Source: Poriferisodalis sp964484385 (GTDB taxonomy: Bacteria; Actinomycetota; Acidimicrobiia; Acidimicrobiales; Poriferisodalaceae). From it: a DNA stretch of 64,000 nucleotides. Below the pieces are notes generated by a model, which made no database searches, had not been told where the DNA came from, and was given only the letters and a program-made list of their open reading frames with translations. The stretch covers positions 1 through 64,000 of the forward strand of contig CAZAFV010000002.1 of NCBI GenBank assembly GCA_964484385.1, written 5' to 3'. Each line of letters opens with the position of its first letter. Within the stretch, counting starts at the first letter, position 1. Shown here in pieces: positions 8,634 to 18,171 of this stretch. The position numbers and the translations under genes are program-made.

Positions 8634-11600
8634 GTGAGCAGCACTGCTACAGCGCCGGGGCCGCAGCGAGCATCGGCCCGCTCCGTCGACGACGAAGGCG
8701 CCGTTCCGTTCGCCGATTTTGCTATCGGCGAGTTTGCCGATCTGGTGGCAATGAGCCGGGAACTCGGCCGCACCGGCGACTGGATCGTGCGCACCCCGTT
8801 CGGACTGTTTGTCCACGGCTACGACGAGGCCCGGACGATCCTGCGTGATCCGGCGTGGATCTCGATGCTCGCGGGCGTCGCCATGCTCGATGGCACCGGG
8901 TTGGACGGCAATGGGCGAGACAGCGGCGGGACAGACAGCGCGCGGCGTACGACGGTGAACTTCAACGCGCTGATGGCGCGCGCCCGCCGCGACGCACCGG
9001 CCAGCACCGGCGGCGAGGCCATGCGCGCCCGGCCGAATGTGCTGTCGCTCGAAGGCGACGATCACCGCCGCCTGCGACGGCTCTTCGGTCGTGCCTTCAC
9101 TCCCGCTGCCGCGGACCGGCTCCGGCCCTTCATGGCCGCCCACGCCACGAGACTGCTCGAACCGCTGATGACGGGTGGCGGGGGCGAGATCGTCGCAGAG
9201 CTGTGCGACCCCTATCCGGTGCCGGTCATCTGCCGCTTGCTCGGCGTGACCGACGACGACTGGGGCCGGTTCGGTCGATGGGCCGAGACCATCTTCGGGC
9301 TCTTCGACGGCGACGCCGAGGCCGTCGTGAGCAGGCTCGGTGACATCGCGACAGCCCAGGCCGAACTCGGCGCATACGTGGTCGACCTGATCGGGCGCCG
9401 GCGGGCCGAGCCGGCCGATGATCTGCTCACTGAGCTGATCGGCGTGTCTGACGAGGGCGACCGGCTGAGCGAAGACGAGCTCATCGGCATGGTCGAGGCA
9501 TTGCTCATCGCTGGCACCGACACCACGCGCAACCAACTCGGTGCCACCTTGGCGGTGCTGGCCGACAGGCCGGAGCAGTACGCAGCGCTGCGAGCCGATC
9601 CGGATCGGATCCCGGCCTATGTGGAGGAATCGCTGCGCTACATCGGGGCGGTGCGCACGGCGATGCGCATCGCCACCGCCGATGTGGTGGTGAACGATCT
9701 GCTGTTCCCCGCGGGCACTGTCGTGATGATCGGCCTGCACGCCGCCAGCCTCAGCGGCGGTTGTCCGGCTCATGCGGCAACCGACGCAGCGGCGGCGTCG
9801 CACAACGGTGAGGAAGTCGCGCACGCGGATCATCCAGACGGACACGGCTTCGATCCGTACGACTTCGATGCGACACTCCCGCGAGCGCATCCGCATCTCG
9901 CGTTCGGCAGCGGCGCTCACCACTGCCTAGGTGCATTCCTGGCGCGGGCGGAGTTGCAGGAAGCACTGCGCGTCTTCGTCGAGCATGTCGAGAGCTTCGA
10001 GCTCAGCGAGCCCGTGCAGTGGAAGCCGCTCTCGCTGGGCATCTGGGGGCCGTCTCGCATGCACCTGCGATTGAATGCGCCACCGCTGGCCGAACGCGTT
10101 CCGGCCGGGACGCTGCCGCCCGTCGATGTCCAGGCAGATCTCGGAACATCCGCCGAGCGCGACCGCTATCTCGCCTCGATTGCCCCGATTCGCCGGGCGA
10201 TCCACGACAGCGTGCCCGAACTGATCGCGCGCCCGAAGTTCCCCCCTGTGTTTCGCCTCGCAGTCACTGCGGCTCGCATCGGCTGGGCCGTCTACGCCGG
10301 ACGACTTCTGGACCGGCGGCTCGATCCCGACGAGCGACGGGAGCGGATCTACCGGCGGCTGCGGCTGGCGGCCACCAAGCTCGGCCCTGCGTACATCAAG
10401 CTGGCACAGCTGATCGCGGCCGGCGAGGGGGTCTTCCCCGATGCGCTCGTGGCCGAGTGCCGCCTGTGCCGCGACCAGGTGCCAGCGGAGCCATGGACCG
10501 CAATCCGCGACGTCGTCGAGGCTGAGCTGGGAGATGTCGATTCGCGGTTCGCTGCATTCGATACGGAGGCGACGGCCGCGGCCTCCATTGCGCAGGTGCA
10601 CGCGGCGCGGCTGCCGGACGGCACACCGGTCATGGTGAAGGTGCAGCGACCCGGCATCCGACGACGCGTCGAACGCGATCTCGCAGTGCTGGCATGGCTC
10701 GCGCCGAAGCTCGTGGGTCGCATCCCGATCACAGCGCTGGCCAACCCGCCCGCCCTCGTGGAACTGTTCGCAGAGACCATCACCGAAGAGCTCGACTTCC
10801 GAGTCGAGGTGGCGAACCTCTTCGAAGTCGACCGTGCGCTGCGGGCTACGACCAGCGGCCGCTGGCAGGTGCCCGAACCGGTGCTCGACGGCGTGACCGA
10901 GCGTGTGATCGTGATGAGCCCGGTGGCAGGCCGGCCGCTGAGCGAGCTTCGTCCGGAGGATCTGGCCGACGGCGAAGCTGCTGCCATCTTCCGCCAGATG
11001 AACGATGCGCTGCTTCACGGGGCGTGCATGACCGGCGTCTTCCACGGCGACTTCCACGCCGGGAACGTGTTCATCGACACCGAAGGCACGCCACCGGGCC
11101 AGCCGCCCGTGATCGGGCTCGTCGATTTCGGCATCACCGGCCGGCTGGAGGGACCCAAGCGGGTTGCCTTCCTGCGATATGTGGTGGGCTTGCTCACGGG
11201 CGACCTGCAGTCGCAGATCGCCGGCATGATCGACCTGGGTGCGTTCGGGCCTGGCAGCAACCCCGAGCGAGTCATTGCCGAACTGCGCCTGGACCGGCCC
11301 GGCTTCGACCCGCTCGAGCTCACCGAAGACGAGTTCACTGCCGAGTTCCGGGCGCTCATCTCGGGGCTGCTGGCGAACGGCGCTCGCATTCCCAAGGAGT
11401 TGATGCTGTTCATCAAGAACTTCGCCTACCTCTGCTCGGTCACCGGCGAGCTGGAGCCCGAGATGGAGGTGCTGGCCCAATTCGAGCGCATCGCATCGTC
11501 GTTCTTCGCCCGCAACGGGGTCCGAATGGCCACCGAGATCGGCTTCACCCCGGCGCCCGACGATGTCGACGAGCGCATCATCCGCCAGGCCATGGGCATC

Positions 11601-11687
11601 TCGCCCAAGCACGAACGGGTCACGTGGAACCTCATCCGCGGGCGGCGCGAGAACCTGAAGGCCCGGGTGAGCAGCCGCGACGACTAA
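8634..11687 (+). CDS. Cytochrome P450 - UbiB/ABC1 atypical kinase fusion
   Basis: One uninterrupted frame of about 1017 residues. The N-terminal half is a P450: I-helix AGTDTTRNQ near residue 293, ExxR motif ESLR near 332, heme loop FGSGAHHCLG with the thiolate Cys near 430. After a short linker the C-terminal half (about 500-1017) is an ABC1/UbiB protein-kinase-like domain: KLAQLIAAGEG near 588 (KxAQ where KxGQ is usual), the Ala-rich loop AAASIAQVH near 650, GDFHAGN near 804 and DFGITG near 830. The GTG at 8634 follows AGGGG, and upstream in-frame codons overlap the opposing lipoprotein gene. UbiB-type proteins support lipid or quinone hydroxylation, so fusion to a monooxygenase suggests coupling to a hydrophobic substrate (inference). 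Confidence 0.85.
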   Translation: MSSTATAPGPQRASARSVDDEGAVPFADFAIGEFADLVAMSRELGRTGDWIVRTPFGLFVHGYDEARTILRDPAWISMLAGVAMLDGTGLDGNGRDSGGTDSARRTTVNFNALMARARRDAPASTGGEAMRARPNVLSLEGDDHRRLRRLFGRAFTPAAADRLRPFMAAHATRLLEPLMTGGGGEIVAELCDPYPVPVICRLLGVTDDDWGRFGRWAETIFGLFDGDAEAVVSRLGDIATAQAELGAYVVDLIGRRRAEPADDLLTELIGVSDEGDRLSEDELIGMVEALLIAGTDTTRNQLGATLAVLADRPEQYAALRADPDRIPAYVEESLRYIGAVRTAMRIATADVVVNDLLFPAGTVVMIGLHAASLSGGCPAHAATDAAAASHNGEEVAHADHPDGHGFDPYDFDATLPRAHPHLAFGSGAHHCLGAFLARAELQEALRVFVEHVESFELSEPVQWKPLSLGIWGPSRMHLRLNAPPLAERVPAGTLPPVDVQADLGTSAERDRYLASIAPIRRAIHDSVPELIARPKFPPVFRLAVTAARIGWAVYAGRLLDRRLDPDERRERIYRRLRLAATKLGPAYIKLAQLIAAGEGVFPDALVAECRLCRDQVPAEPWTAIRDVVEAELGDVDSRFAAFDTEATAAASIAQVHAARLPDGTPVMVKVQRPGIRRRVERDLAVLAWLAPKLVGRIPITALANPPALVELFAETITEELDFRVEVANLFEVDRALRATTSGRWQVPEPVLDGVTERVIVMSPVAGRPLSELRPEDLADGEAAAIFRQMNDALLHGACMTGVFHGDFHAGNVFIDTEGTPPGQPPVIGLVDFGITGRLEGPKRVAFLRYVVGLLTGDLQSQIAGMIDLGAFGPGSNPERVIAELRLDRPGFDPLELTEDEFTAEFRALISGLLANGARIPKELMLFIKNFAYLCSVTGELEPEMEVLAQFERIASSFFARNGVRMATEIGFTPAPDDVDERIIRQAMGISPKHERVTWNLIRGRRENLKARVSSRDD

Positions 11688-11819
11688 AGGCTGAGCGGAA
11701 ACGACGCTGCCTGGTCGATGCTGCCGGCGAACCGACTCGGCATGACTCGCGTCGCACCGGTAGGGCATGATCTTGCACGGTCAGCGGGACTGACCCGGTC
11801 GAGTGCATGAGGAGAGGCG

Positions 11820-12647
11820 ATGGCTACAACAGAACGGATGGCGGGCAAGGTGGCGGTGATCACCGGCGGGGCGTCGGGTATCGGGCGGGCGTGCGGGCTG
11901 CGCTTCGCGTCCGAGGGCGCGTCAATCGTCGTGGCCGATCTCAATCCCGACCGTGCGGCAAGCGTCGTCGACGAGATCAATGCTGTCGGCAGCGATGCCA
12001 TCGCCGTGCAGGTCGACACCTCGCAGCAGGAGCAGAACGACGCGATGGCTGACGCCGCGGTGGATGCCTTGGGGCGAATCGATGCGTGCGTGGCAGCAGC
12101 AGGGATCTCGAATTCGGGATACGTCAGCCGCGAGATCCCCGACCAGGCCGGGCAGGATCGCTTCGACCGCGGCGACATGTTCTTCATCGACAAGTCGCTG
12201 GAATCGTGGCAGCGGGTGCTCGATGTGAACTTGACCGGCGTGATGCTCACGAATCAGGCCGTGGCCCGGAAGATGCGCGACAACGGCGGCGGCGCCATCG
12301 TCAACATCTCGTCGATTGCCGGCACCAATGTGCTCAAGGGCAGTTCGGACTACTGCGTGTCAAAGGCCGGCGTCTGGATGCTCACTCGCTGCGCTGCCCT
12401 CGAGCTCAGTCGGTACAACATCCGCGTCAACGCTGTGGGTCCCGGATACATCCAGACATCCATGAGCGGCGCGGTGCTGGGCAACGAGCGGTGGGTGCAG
12501 GCGCGCGAGCGCGAGACGCCGCTCGGGCGGCTCGGCGAACCCGATGACATCGCCAACGCCTGCCTGTACCTGTGCAGCGACGACGCCAGCTTCGTGACCG
12601 GCGAGATCATCTTCCCCGACGGCGGCGTCATGGCCGCCGGCCGCTGA
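11820..12647 (+). CDS. Short-chain dehydrogenase/reductase
   Basis: 275-residue classical SDR. The NAD(P) motif TGGASGIGRA is near residue 16, with AAAG in place of the usual NNAG. The active-site Ser precedes YCVSKAG (YxxxK). VTGEIIFPDGG is near the C-terminus. An Asp after beta-2 (VVADLNPDR) suggests NAD preference. An insertion of about 20 residues (around DQAGQDRFDRGDMFF) before the catalytic region is shared only with the next gene. AGGAGAGG precedes the ATG. It forms a tandem pair with the following SDR, probably one transcript. Confidence 0.9.
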   Translation: MATTERMAGKVAVITGGASGIGRACGLRFASEGASIVVADLNPDRAASVVDEINAVGSDAIAVQVDTSQQEQNDAMADAAVDALGRIDACVAAAGISNSGYVSREIPDQAGQDRFDRGDMFFIDKSLESWQRVLDVNLTGVMLTNQAVARKMRDNGGGAIVNISSIAGTNVLKGSSDYCVSKAGVWMLTRCAALELSRYNIRVNAVGPGYIQTSMSGAVLGNERWVQARERETPLGRLGEPDDIANACLYLCSDDASFVTGEIIFPDGGVMAAGR

Positions 12648-12656
12648 GGTAGCGCA

Positions 12657-13475
12657 ATGAGCCGAATAGACGGCAAGGTCGCAGTCATCACCGGCGGCGC
12701 TTCGGGCATCGGTCGGGCCTGTGCACTGCGCTTTTCCGAGGAGGGCGCATCGGTGGTTGTCGCCGATCTGGATCCCGACCGGGCCGAGGCGGTCGCAGCC
12801 GAGCTCACCCATCGTGGCCGCTCGGCGACCTGGACACAGGTGAACACCGCCGATCCCCAGCAGAACGAGGCGATGGCTGACGCCGCAGTCGCCGCGTTCG
12901 GGCAGCTCGACGCCTGCGTCGCCGCTGCAGGCATCTCGCACGCGGGGTATGTCAGCCGCGAAATCTCCGAGCAAGCCGGTCAGGACTTCTACCAGCGCGG
13001 CGACCGGTGGCTGCTCGAGAAGTCGCTCGAGTCGTGGCAGCGCGTCATCGACGTGAACCTGACCGGGGTCATGCTCACCAACCAGTCGGTGGCGCGCCGC
13101 ATGCGCGACAGCGGAGGCGGCGCCATCGTCAACATCTCCTCGGTAGCGGGCCTCATGGCCCTGCCGGGCGGATCGGATTACTGCGTTTCCAAGGCAGGCG
13201 TGTGGATGCTCACCCGCTGCGCCGCGCTGGAACTCAACCGGTACGGCATTCGGGTGAACGCAGTCGCGCCGGGCTACACCCGCACGTCCATGACGGCGTC
13301 CATGACCGACAGCGACGAATGGGTGCGCGAGCGCGAGCGCGAGACCCCGTTGGGACGGCTCGGTGATCCCGAGGACATCGCCAATGCCTGCCTCTACCTG
13401 TGCAGCGATGAAGCCAGTTTCGTGACCGGTGAGATCATCTGCGCCGACGGCGGCCTCGCTGCCGACATCCGCTGA
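12657..13475 (+). CDS. Short-chain dehydrogenase/reductase (tandem paralogue)
   Basis: 272-residue SDR, clearly a duplicate of the preceding gene: the same TGGASGIGRA, the same insertion (EQAGQDFYQRGDRWL), the same YCVSKAGVWMLTRCAALEL and the same C-terminal VTGEIICADGG. Nine bases separate it from its twin. The two probably arose by tandem duplication and then diverged, and may form a heteromer or act on related substrates (inference). A hydroxyacid dehydrogenase follows in the same direction. Confidence 0.9.
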   Translation: MSRIDGKVAVITGGASGIGRACALRFSEEGASVVVADLDPDRAEAVAAELTHRGRSATWTQVNTADPQQNEAMADAAVAAFGQLDACVAAAGISHAGYVSREISEQAGQDFYQRGDRWLLEKSLESWQRVIDVNLTGVMLTNQSVARRMRDSGGGAIVNISSVAGLMALPGGSDYCVSKAGVWMLTRCAALELNRYGIRVNAVAPGYTRTSMTASMTDSDEWVRERERETPLGRLGDPEDIANACLYLCSDEASFVTGEIICADGGLAADIR

Positions 13476-13522
13476 GGAGCTCGGGCGATGCGCCACGCGC
13501 CGAGCAACAGGACGACGGCGCG

Positions 13523-14473
13523 ATGAGCGTGCTGGTTGCCGTCGAGCCCGACTGCTGGAGGCGCCCCGTGCTGGCCGAAGCGGTGGTGCGGGGCGGCGGC
13601 ACGGTCAGCACACCCGACGGCGCATCGGCGCTCGTGTGGGCCGAGCCCACCCAGGCCCACCTGATCGGGGAACTGGTAGATGCCAATCCCGCCATTGAAT
13701 GGGTGCAGCTGCCCTACGCGGGCATAGAACCGGTCGTCGACATCGTGACCGCCCGGCCTGCCGTCGAGTGGTACTGCGGCAAGGGCGTGTACGCAGAGCC
13801 CGTCGCCGAGCACGCGCTGATGCTGGCACTGGCCGGCATGCGGGGCATGGCCACCTACGCCCGCGCGGCAGATTGGACAGCCCCCGAAGGCCGCAACCTG
13901 CTCGGCGCGTCGGTGACCGTGCTGGGCGGCGGCGGCATCACCGACTCGCTGCTGCGCCTGCTCGGGCCGTTCGGATGCGAAGTGACCGTGGTACGCAACC
14001 GCCCCATGCTCTCAGCGCCGCACGGAGCGGCGTCAAGCGACACAGCGGGAGCCGCACGCGTCGTCGGACCAGACGAGTTGACACAGGTACTGCCGGGAAC
14101 CGATGTGCTGTTCCTCGCGCTGGCGCTGACGCCCGACACCGCAGGCGTCATCGGCGCGGCCGAGCTCGCGGCGCTGCCCGATCACGCCTGGATCGTGAAC
14201 GTGGCACGCGGCGGGCACATCGTCACGGATGATCTCGTCGAAGCGCTGCGGGCCGGCCAGATCGGAGGCGCCGCGTTGGACGTGACCGACCCCGAACCAC
14301 TCCCTGACGGCCACCCGCTGTGGAGCCTGCCGAACTGCCTCATCACGCCCCATGTCGGCAACACACCCGAGATGGGCCTCGTGCTGCTGGCCGAGCGGGT
14401 CACCGCCAACGTGGCGCTGCGGGTTGCGGGCGAGCCACTGATCGGCCCCGTGTACCCCGACCTGGGCTATTGA
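13523..14473 (+). CDS. D-isomer-specific 2-hydroxyacid dehydrogenase family protein
   Basis: 316 residues with the NAD-domain order of the family. The glycine-rich loop (VLGGGGITDSLLRLLG) is near residue 133. ALALTPDTAGVIGAAEL is near 190, VNVARGGHIV near 230, and a C-terminal catalytic His region ITPHVGNTPEMG is near 275. It would interconvert a 2-hydroxy and a 2-oxo acid with NAD(P). The substrate is not assignable. It lies 47 bases after the SDR pair and is probably in the same operon. It converges with pheT. Confidence 0.85.
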   Translation: MSVLVAVEPDCWRRPVLAEAVVRGGGTVSTPDGASALVWAEPTQAHLIGELVDANPAIEWVQLPYAGIEPVVDIVTARPAVEWYCGKGVYAEPVAEHALMLALAGMRGMATYARAADWTAPEGRNLLGASVTVLGGGGITDSLLRLLGPFGCEVTVVRNRPMLSAPHGAASSDTAGAARVVGPDELTQVLPGTDVLFLALALTPDTAGVIGAAELAALPDHAWIVNVARGGHIVTDDLVEALRAGQIGGAALDVTDPEPLPDGHPLWSLPNCLITPHVGNTPEMGLVLLAERVTANVALRVAGEPLIGPVYPDLGY

Positions 14474-14521
14474 GGCCGATCCGTCAACGCTCGACGGAAG
14501 CGATCCGGTGCATTCGATGCC

Positions 14522-16975
14522 TCAGCGCAGCACTGCGCTGTGGGCGTGCTCCACGGCGTCGATGCAGCGCTGGCGGATGTCGGCTACCTGCTCGTCGGTG
14601 AGCGTGCGATCGTCGGCCTGCAGCCGCAGGCGATAGGCCAGCGAACGCGTGCCTGGATCCATCTGGTCGCCTCGATAGATGTCGAAGAGGTCGACTGAGC
14701 GCAGTTCGTCGCCGCCTGAAGCGAGCAGCGTGCTGCGCACCTGTGAGGCTTGGACGCCGTCCGGCACGGCGAATGCCAAATCGATGTCGCTGGACGGGTA
14801 GGTGGAGACCAGTTGGTAGGGCCGCTCGGCGGCGGCGGATGCCGCCGCGAGCAGGGGCTCCACGTTCACCTGGAGCCAGGCGCAGCGTCGCGAGAGACCG
14901 TGGCGTTCGCAGACCACCGGGTCGACCTCGCCGGCGACGCCGACAGCCTGCCCGTCCAGCAACACCTGAGCGGCGCGCACGGGGTGCATGCCGTCAAGGT
15001 CGTTCGCGTTCGTGAGCGAGAGGCGGAGACCGAATGCCGTCGCGATGAGCTCGGTGAGATGCACTGCGTCGGCCGCTTCGCCATCCGCCCAGATGGCGCC
15101 GAGGTGCTCTGTCTCAGTGGGCAGTACTGCGGCGGCAGTCGTGCCTGCGGCAGCAGTGTCGTCGCCTCCCGCCGTCGGGGGGCCGAACACGACACCGATC
15201 TCGAACAGCGACACGGAGTCGTTGCGATGGGAGGAGTTGTACGCAGCTGCGGCAATCAGGCCGGGGAGCAGCGACGGCCGAAGGACGGATTCCTCGGTCG
15301 CGAGCGGGTTCAGGAGTCGTACTGGATCTGCGCCGTCGATCCCGGCCCGGCGCACGGCATCGGGAGCCAGGAACGGGTTGGGCATGGCTTCGGACAGGCC
15401 CGCCCCCACCAGCACACGCCGCAGGTCGCGACGCAATCGTTGGGCCGGCGTCAGTCGACCGGGCTCGGGTGAACGCGGGACGGTGCGGCCCAGTCGCTGG
15501 TACCCGTAGTGGCGGGCAACCTCCTCGGCTACGTCAGTTTCAGTGACCACGTCCGGTCGGAAACTGGGAATGGTCACTTCCAGCGCCCCGTCATCGGGCT
15601 CAGCGCCGCGTGGAGCGGCGTCATCAGACTCAGTGCACTGCAGACCGATGGGATCGAGCAGGCCACGCAGCTCATCGGAGCTGAATGGCCGCCCCAGCAG
15701 GTGGCTCATGCGGGCCGGTCGCACACGGACGCGGGTGGTCGGGGGCAGATCGCCGCGACCATCGAGCCGGCCGCGGCACACCGACACGCCGCCGGGGGTC
15801 ACCCGGTCCAGCAGTTCGCAGAACCGGTCCAATGCGATCGGCACAAGCTCATGGTCGGTGCCGCGCTCGAAGCGCATCGAGGCTTCTGAACGCAGGCCAA
15901 GCCGCTGGGAAGTGCGGCTGATGGACAGGCGATCCCACCACGCGAGCTCGAGCAGCACCGCCGTGGTGCTGTCGCCGATCTCGGTGTTCTCGCCGCCCAT
16001 CACGCCCGAGATGCCGATGGGCCTGTCGTCGCAGTCGACGATCAGGCCGTCGCCCCGGAGCATCTCGCGTTCAGTGCCGTCGAGCGTGACGAGGCGTTCT
16101 CCACCCGCCGAGCGCCTCGTCCCCAGGTGACCGCTGGGCACGAGCGCCAGGTCGTACGTGTGGTTCGGCGTGCCCAGCTCGAGCATCACGTAGTTCGAGA
16201 CGTCAACCACGGAGTTGATCGGGCGCATCCCGCACAGCGTCAGCCGGGCCTGCATCCACAGCGGCGACTGACCAATCGACACGTCCCGGATGACGCGCAC
16301 GCCGAACCGGCCGCAGAGATCAGCGTCGATGATCTCCACCGATGCCACTGTCGAGACGTCCTCGCCAGTCTCGCTGACGACCGGCGCGGGGATCCGGAAG
16401 GGCACGCCGAGCCGCGCGGCCAGGTCACGGGCCACGCCGGCCACCGACATGGCGTCAGGACGGTTCGGGTTCACCTCCAGGTCGTACAGCACGTCACCGG
16501 CGAGGCCGAGCTGCGACATGAGCGGGGCGCCGAGCTCAAATTCGCTGGGCAGGATCATGATGCCCTCGGCATCGGCTCCCAGCTCAAGTTCCGCGGCGGA
16601 GCAGCACATGCCCTGAGAGAGCTGGCCGCGCATGCGGCGCTCACCGATCTCGAGGCCGCCCGGCATGGTCGTGCCGACGGTGGCGAACGGCACCAAGTCG
16701 CCGACCGACATGTTGAACGCGCCGCAGCACACCTGGAGCGCGCCGCCCGTTCCCTCACCCGTAGCACCGGGCAACTCGACGTCCACCAGCTGGATGCGGT
16801 CGGCCTCGGGGTGAGGCCGCAGGCCGGCCACGCGGGCAACGACGACACCGTCGAGCGACGGCAGCATGCGCATCTCCTCGACAGCCATGCCGAGGTCGCT
16901 CAAGTGATCGGCCAGCTCAGCGGGGTCGCCCTCGATGGGCGCGAAGTCGCGCAGCCAGCTCAGCAGCACCTTCAT
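14522..16975 (-). CDS. pheT: Phenylalanyl-tRNA synthetase beta subunit
   Basis: 817 residues, the normal bacterial length. The N-terminal OB tRNA-binding domain contains VARVAGLRPHPEADRIQL. The B3/B4 editing region follows (PNRPDAMSVAGVARDLAARL), then the B5 and catalytic-like core, with an anticodon-binding FDX-ACB domain at the C-terminus (YPSSDIDLAFAVP). It works as a heterotetramer with PheS to charge tRNA-Phe. It is the last gene of the minus-strand run infC-rpmI-rplT-trmH-pheS-pheT and starts 37 bases after pheS. Confidence 0.97.
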   Translation of the reverse strand: MKVLLSWLRDFAPIEGDPAELADHLSDLGMAVEEMRMLPSLDGVVVARVAGLRPHPEADRIQLVDVELPGATGEGTGGALQVCCGAFNMSVGDLVPFATVGTTMPGGLEIGERRMRGQLSQGMCCSAAELELGADAEGIMILPSEFELGAPLMSQLGLAGDVLYDLEVNPNRPDAMSVAGVARDLAARLGVPFRIPAPVVSETGEDVSTVASVEIIDADLCGRFGVRVIRDVSIGQSPLWMQARLTLCGMRPINSVVDVSNYVMLELGTPNHTYDLALVPSGHLGTRRSAGGERLVTLDGTEREMLRGDGLIVDCDDRPIGISGVMGGENTEIGDSTTAVLLELAWWDRLSISRTSQRLGLRSEASMRFERGTDHELVPIALDRFCELLDRVTPGGVSVCRGRLDGRGDLPPTTRVRVRPARMSHLLGRPFSSDELRGLLDPIGLQCTESDDAAPRGAEPDDGALEVTIPSFRPDVVTETDVAEEVARHYGYQRLGRTVPRSPEPGRLTPAQRLRRDLRRVLVGAGLSEAMPNPFLAPDAVRRAGIDGADPVRLLNPLATEESVLRPSLLPGLIAAAAYNSSHRNDSVSLFEIGVVFGPPTAGGDDTAAAGTTAAAVLPTETEHLGAIWADGEAADAVHLTELIATAFGLRLSLTNANDLDGMHPVRAAQVLLDGQAVGVAGEVDPVVCERHGLSRRCAWLQVNVEPLLAAASAAAERPYQLVSTYPSSDIDLAFAVPDGVQASQVRSTLLASGGDELRSVDLFDIYRGDQMDPGTRSLAYRLRLQADDRTLTDEQVADIRQRCIDAVEHAHSAVLR

Positions 16976-17012
16976 CGGGGCTGTCCCCCTCGTTTCACCG
17001 GGTCTGCGGGCA

Positions 17013-18137
17013 TCAGAACTGGCTGAGGAAGCGGATGTCGTTGGTGTACATGTCGCGCAGGTCGTCGATGCCGTGGCGCATCAACGCGAGACGGTCGATG
17101 CCGAAGCCGAAGGCAAAGCCCGTCCATTCCTCGAAATCGATGCCGCAGTTCGCGAGCACATTGGGATGCACCATGCCGCAACCGCCCAGCTCGATCCAGC
17201 CCGTGCGCTGGCAGGTCTGGCAGCCGGCGCCCTCGCAGATCACGCAGGTGATGTCGAACTCGGCGGATGGCTCGGTGAACGGGAAGTACGAGGGGCGCAG
17301 CCGCGACGAGATCGCCTTGCCGAAGTAGGCCGAGGTGAATTCCTCGAGTGTCCCCGCCAAATCAGCGAACGAGATGCCTCGATCCACCACAAGACCCTCG
17401 ATCTGGTGGAAGACCGGCATATGGCTGGCATCCGCGGTGTCGCGCCGGAACACGCGCCCCGGGCAGATCGTGTAGATCGGCGGCGGCTGCACTTCCATCA
17501 CCCGGATCTGCACCGGCGAGGTGTGCGTGCGCAGTACCACGTTGGACGCTTCGCCGCCCTCGCCGTCGCCGAGCTCGGTGCGCTCGCCGAGGTCCAGGTA
17601 GAGCGTGTCCCACATGGAACGCGCAGGGTGCGCCGCAGGCAGGTTGAGCGCCTCGAAGTTGTACCAGTCGGTTTCCGCCTGGGGACCCTCAGAGACAGTG
17701 AAGCCCATGCCGACGAACACATCCTCGAGGCGTTCGGTGGTCTGGGTGACCAGGTGCAAGTGGCCGCGCTCGGGCCCCGGCGGCGTCTCGGTGAGGTCGA
17801 GCCACTCGCGCTGCAACTGCTCACGGCGTGCCGAGGCGGCCAGCTCGTCGGCGGCCTCCGCGTGTGCCGCTCGCAGGTCCTGCTGCGCTTCGTTGAGCGC
17901 TCGCCCGACCGCGGCTCGCTGGTCGGGCGGCAGCGAGCCCAAGCCTTGCTTGATCTGCCCGAGCGCAGCCTTGCGCCCGAACAGCGTCGATTCGACCTGT
18001 GTCAGCTCATCGCTGGTCGCCGCGGCAGCGACCGCGGCCAGTCCCTGGCCACGCGCAGCGCGGATGCCGGCGAGCAGCGCTTCGGGCGATACGTCGGCGG
18101 GGGTGCTGGCGGGGGTGTCGGTGGCCGGGCCGTTCAC
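17013..18137 (-). CDS. pheS: Phenylalanyl-tRNA synthetase alpha subunit
   Basis: 374 residues. An N-terminal coiled-coil (about 30-115) precedes the class II catalytic core: motif 2 (VFRRDTADASHMPVFHQIEG) and motif 3 (GFGIDRLALMRHGIDD). An insert with paired cysteines (CVICEGAGCQTC, near residue 300) is seen in many actinobacterial PheS proteins. The N-terminus is Ala/Pro/Thr-rich and may be slightly over-extended. Its partner pheT lies just downstream. Confidence 0.97.
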   Translation of the reverse strand: MNGPATDTPASTPADVSPEALLAGIRAARGQGLAAVAAAATSDELTQVESTLFGRKAALGQIKQGLGSLPPDQRAAVGRALNEAQQDLRAAHAEAADELAASARREQLQREWLDLTETPPGPERGHLHLVTQTTERLEDVFVGMGFTVSEGPQAETDWYNFEALNLPAAHPARSMWDTLYLDLGERTELGDGEGGEASNVVLRTHTSPVQIRVMEVQPPPIYTICPGRVFRRDTADASHMPVFHQIEGLVVDRGISFADLAGTLEEFTSAYFGKAISSRLRPSYFPFTEPSAEFDITCVICEGAGCQTCQRTGWIELGGCGMVHPNVLANCGIDFEEWTGFAFGFGIDRLALMRHGIDDLRDMYTNDIRFLSQF

Positions 18138-18171
18138 GGCAGGCAGGGTACGACGCCACAGGGCCGAATGG

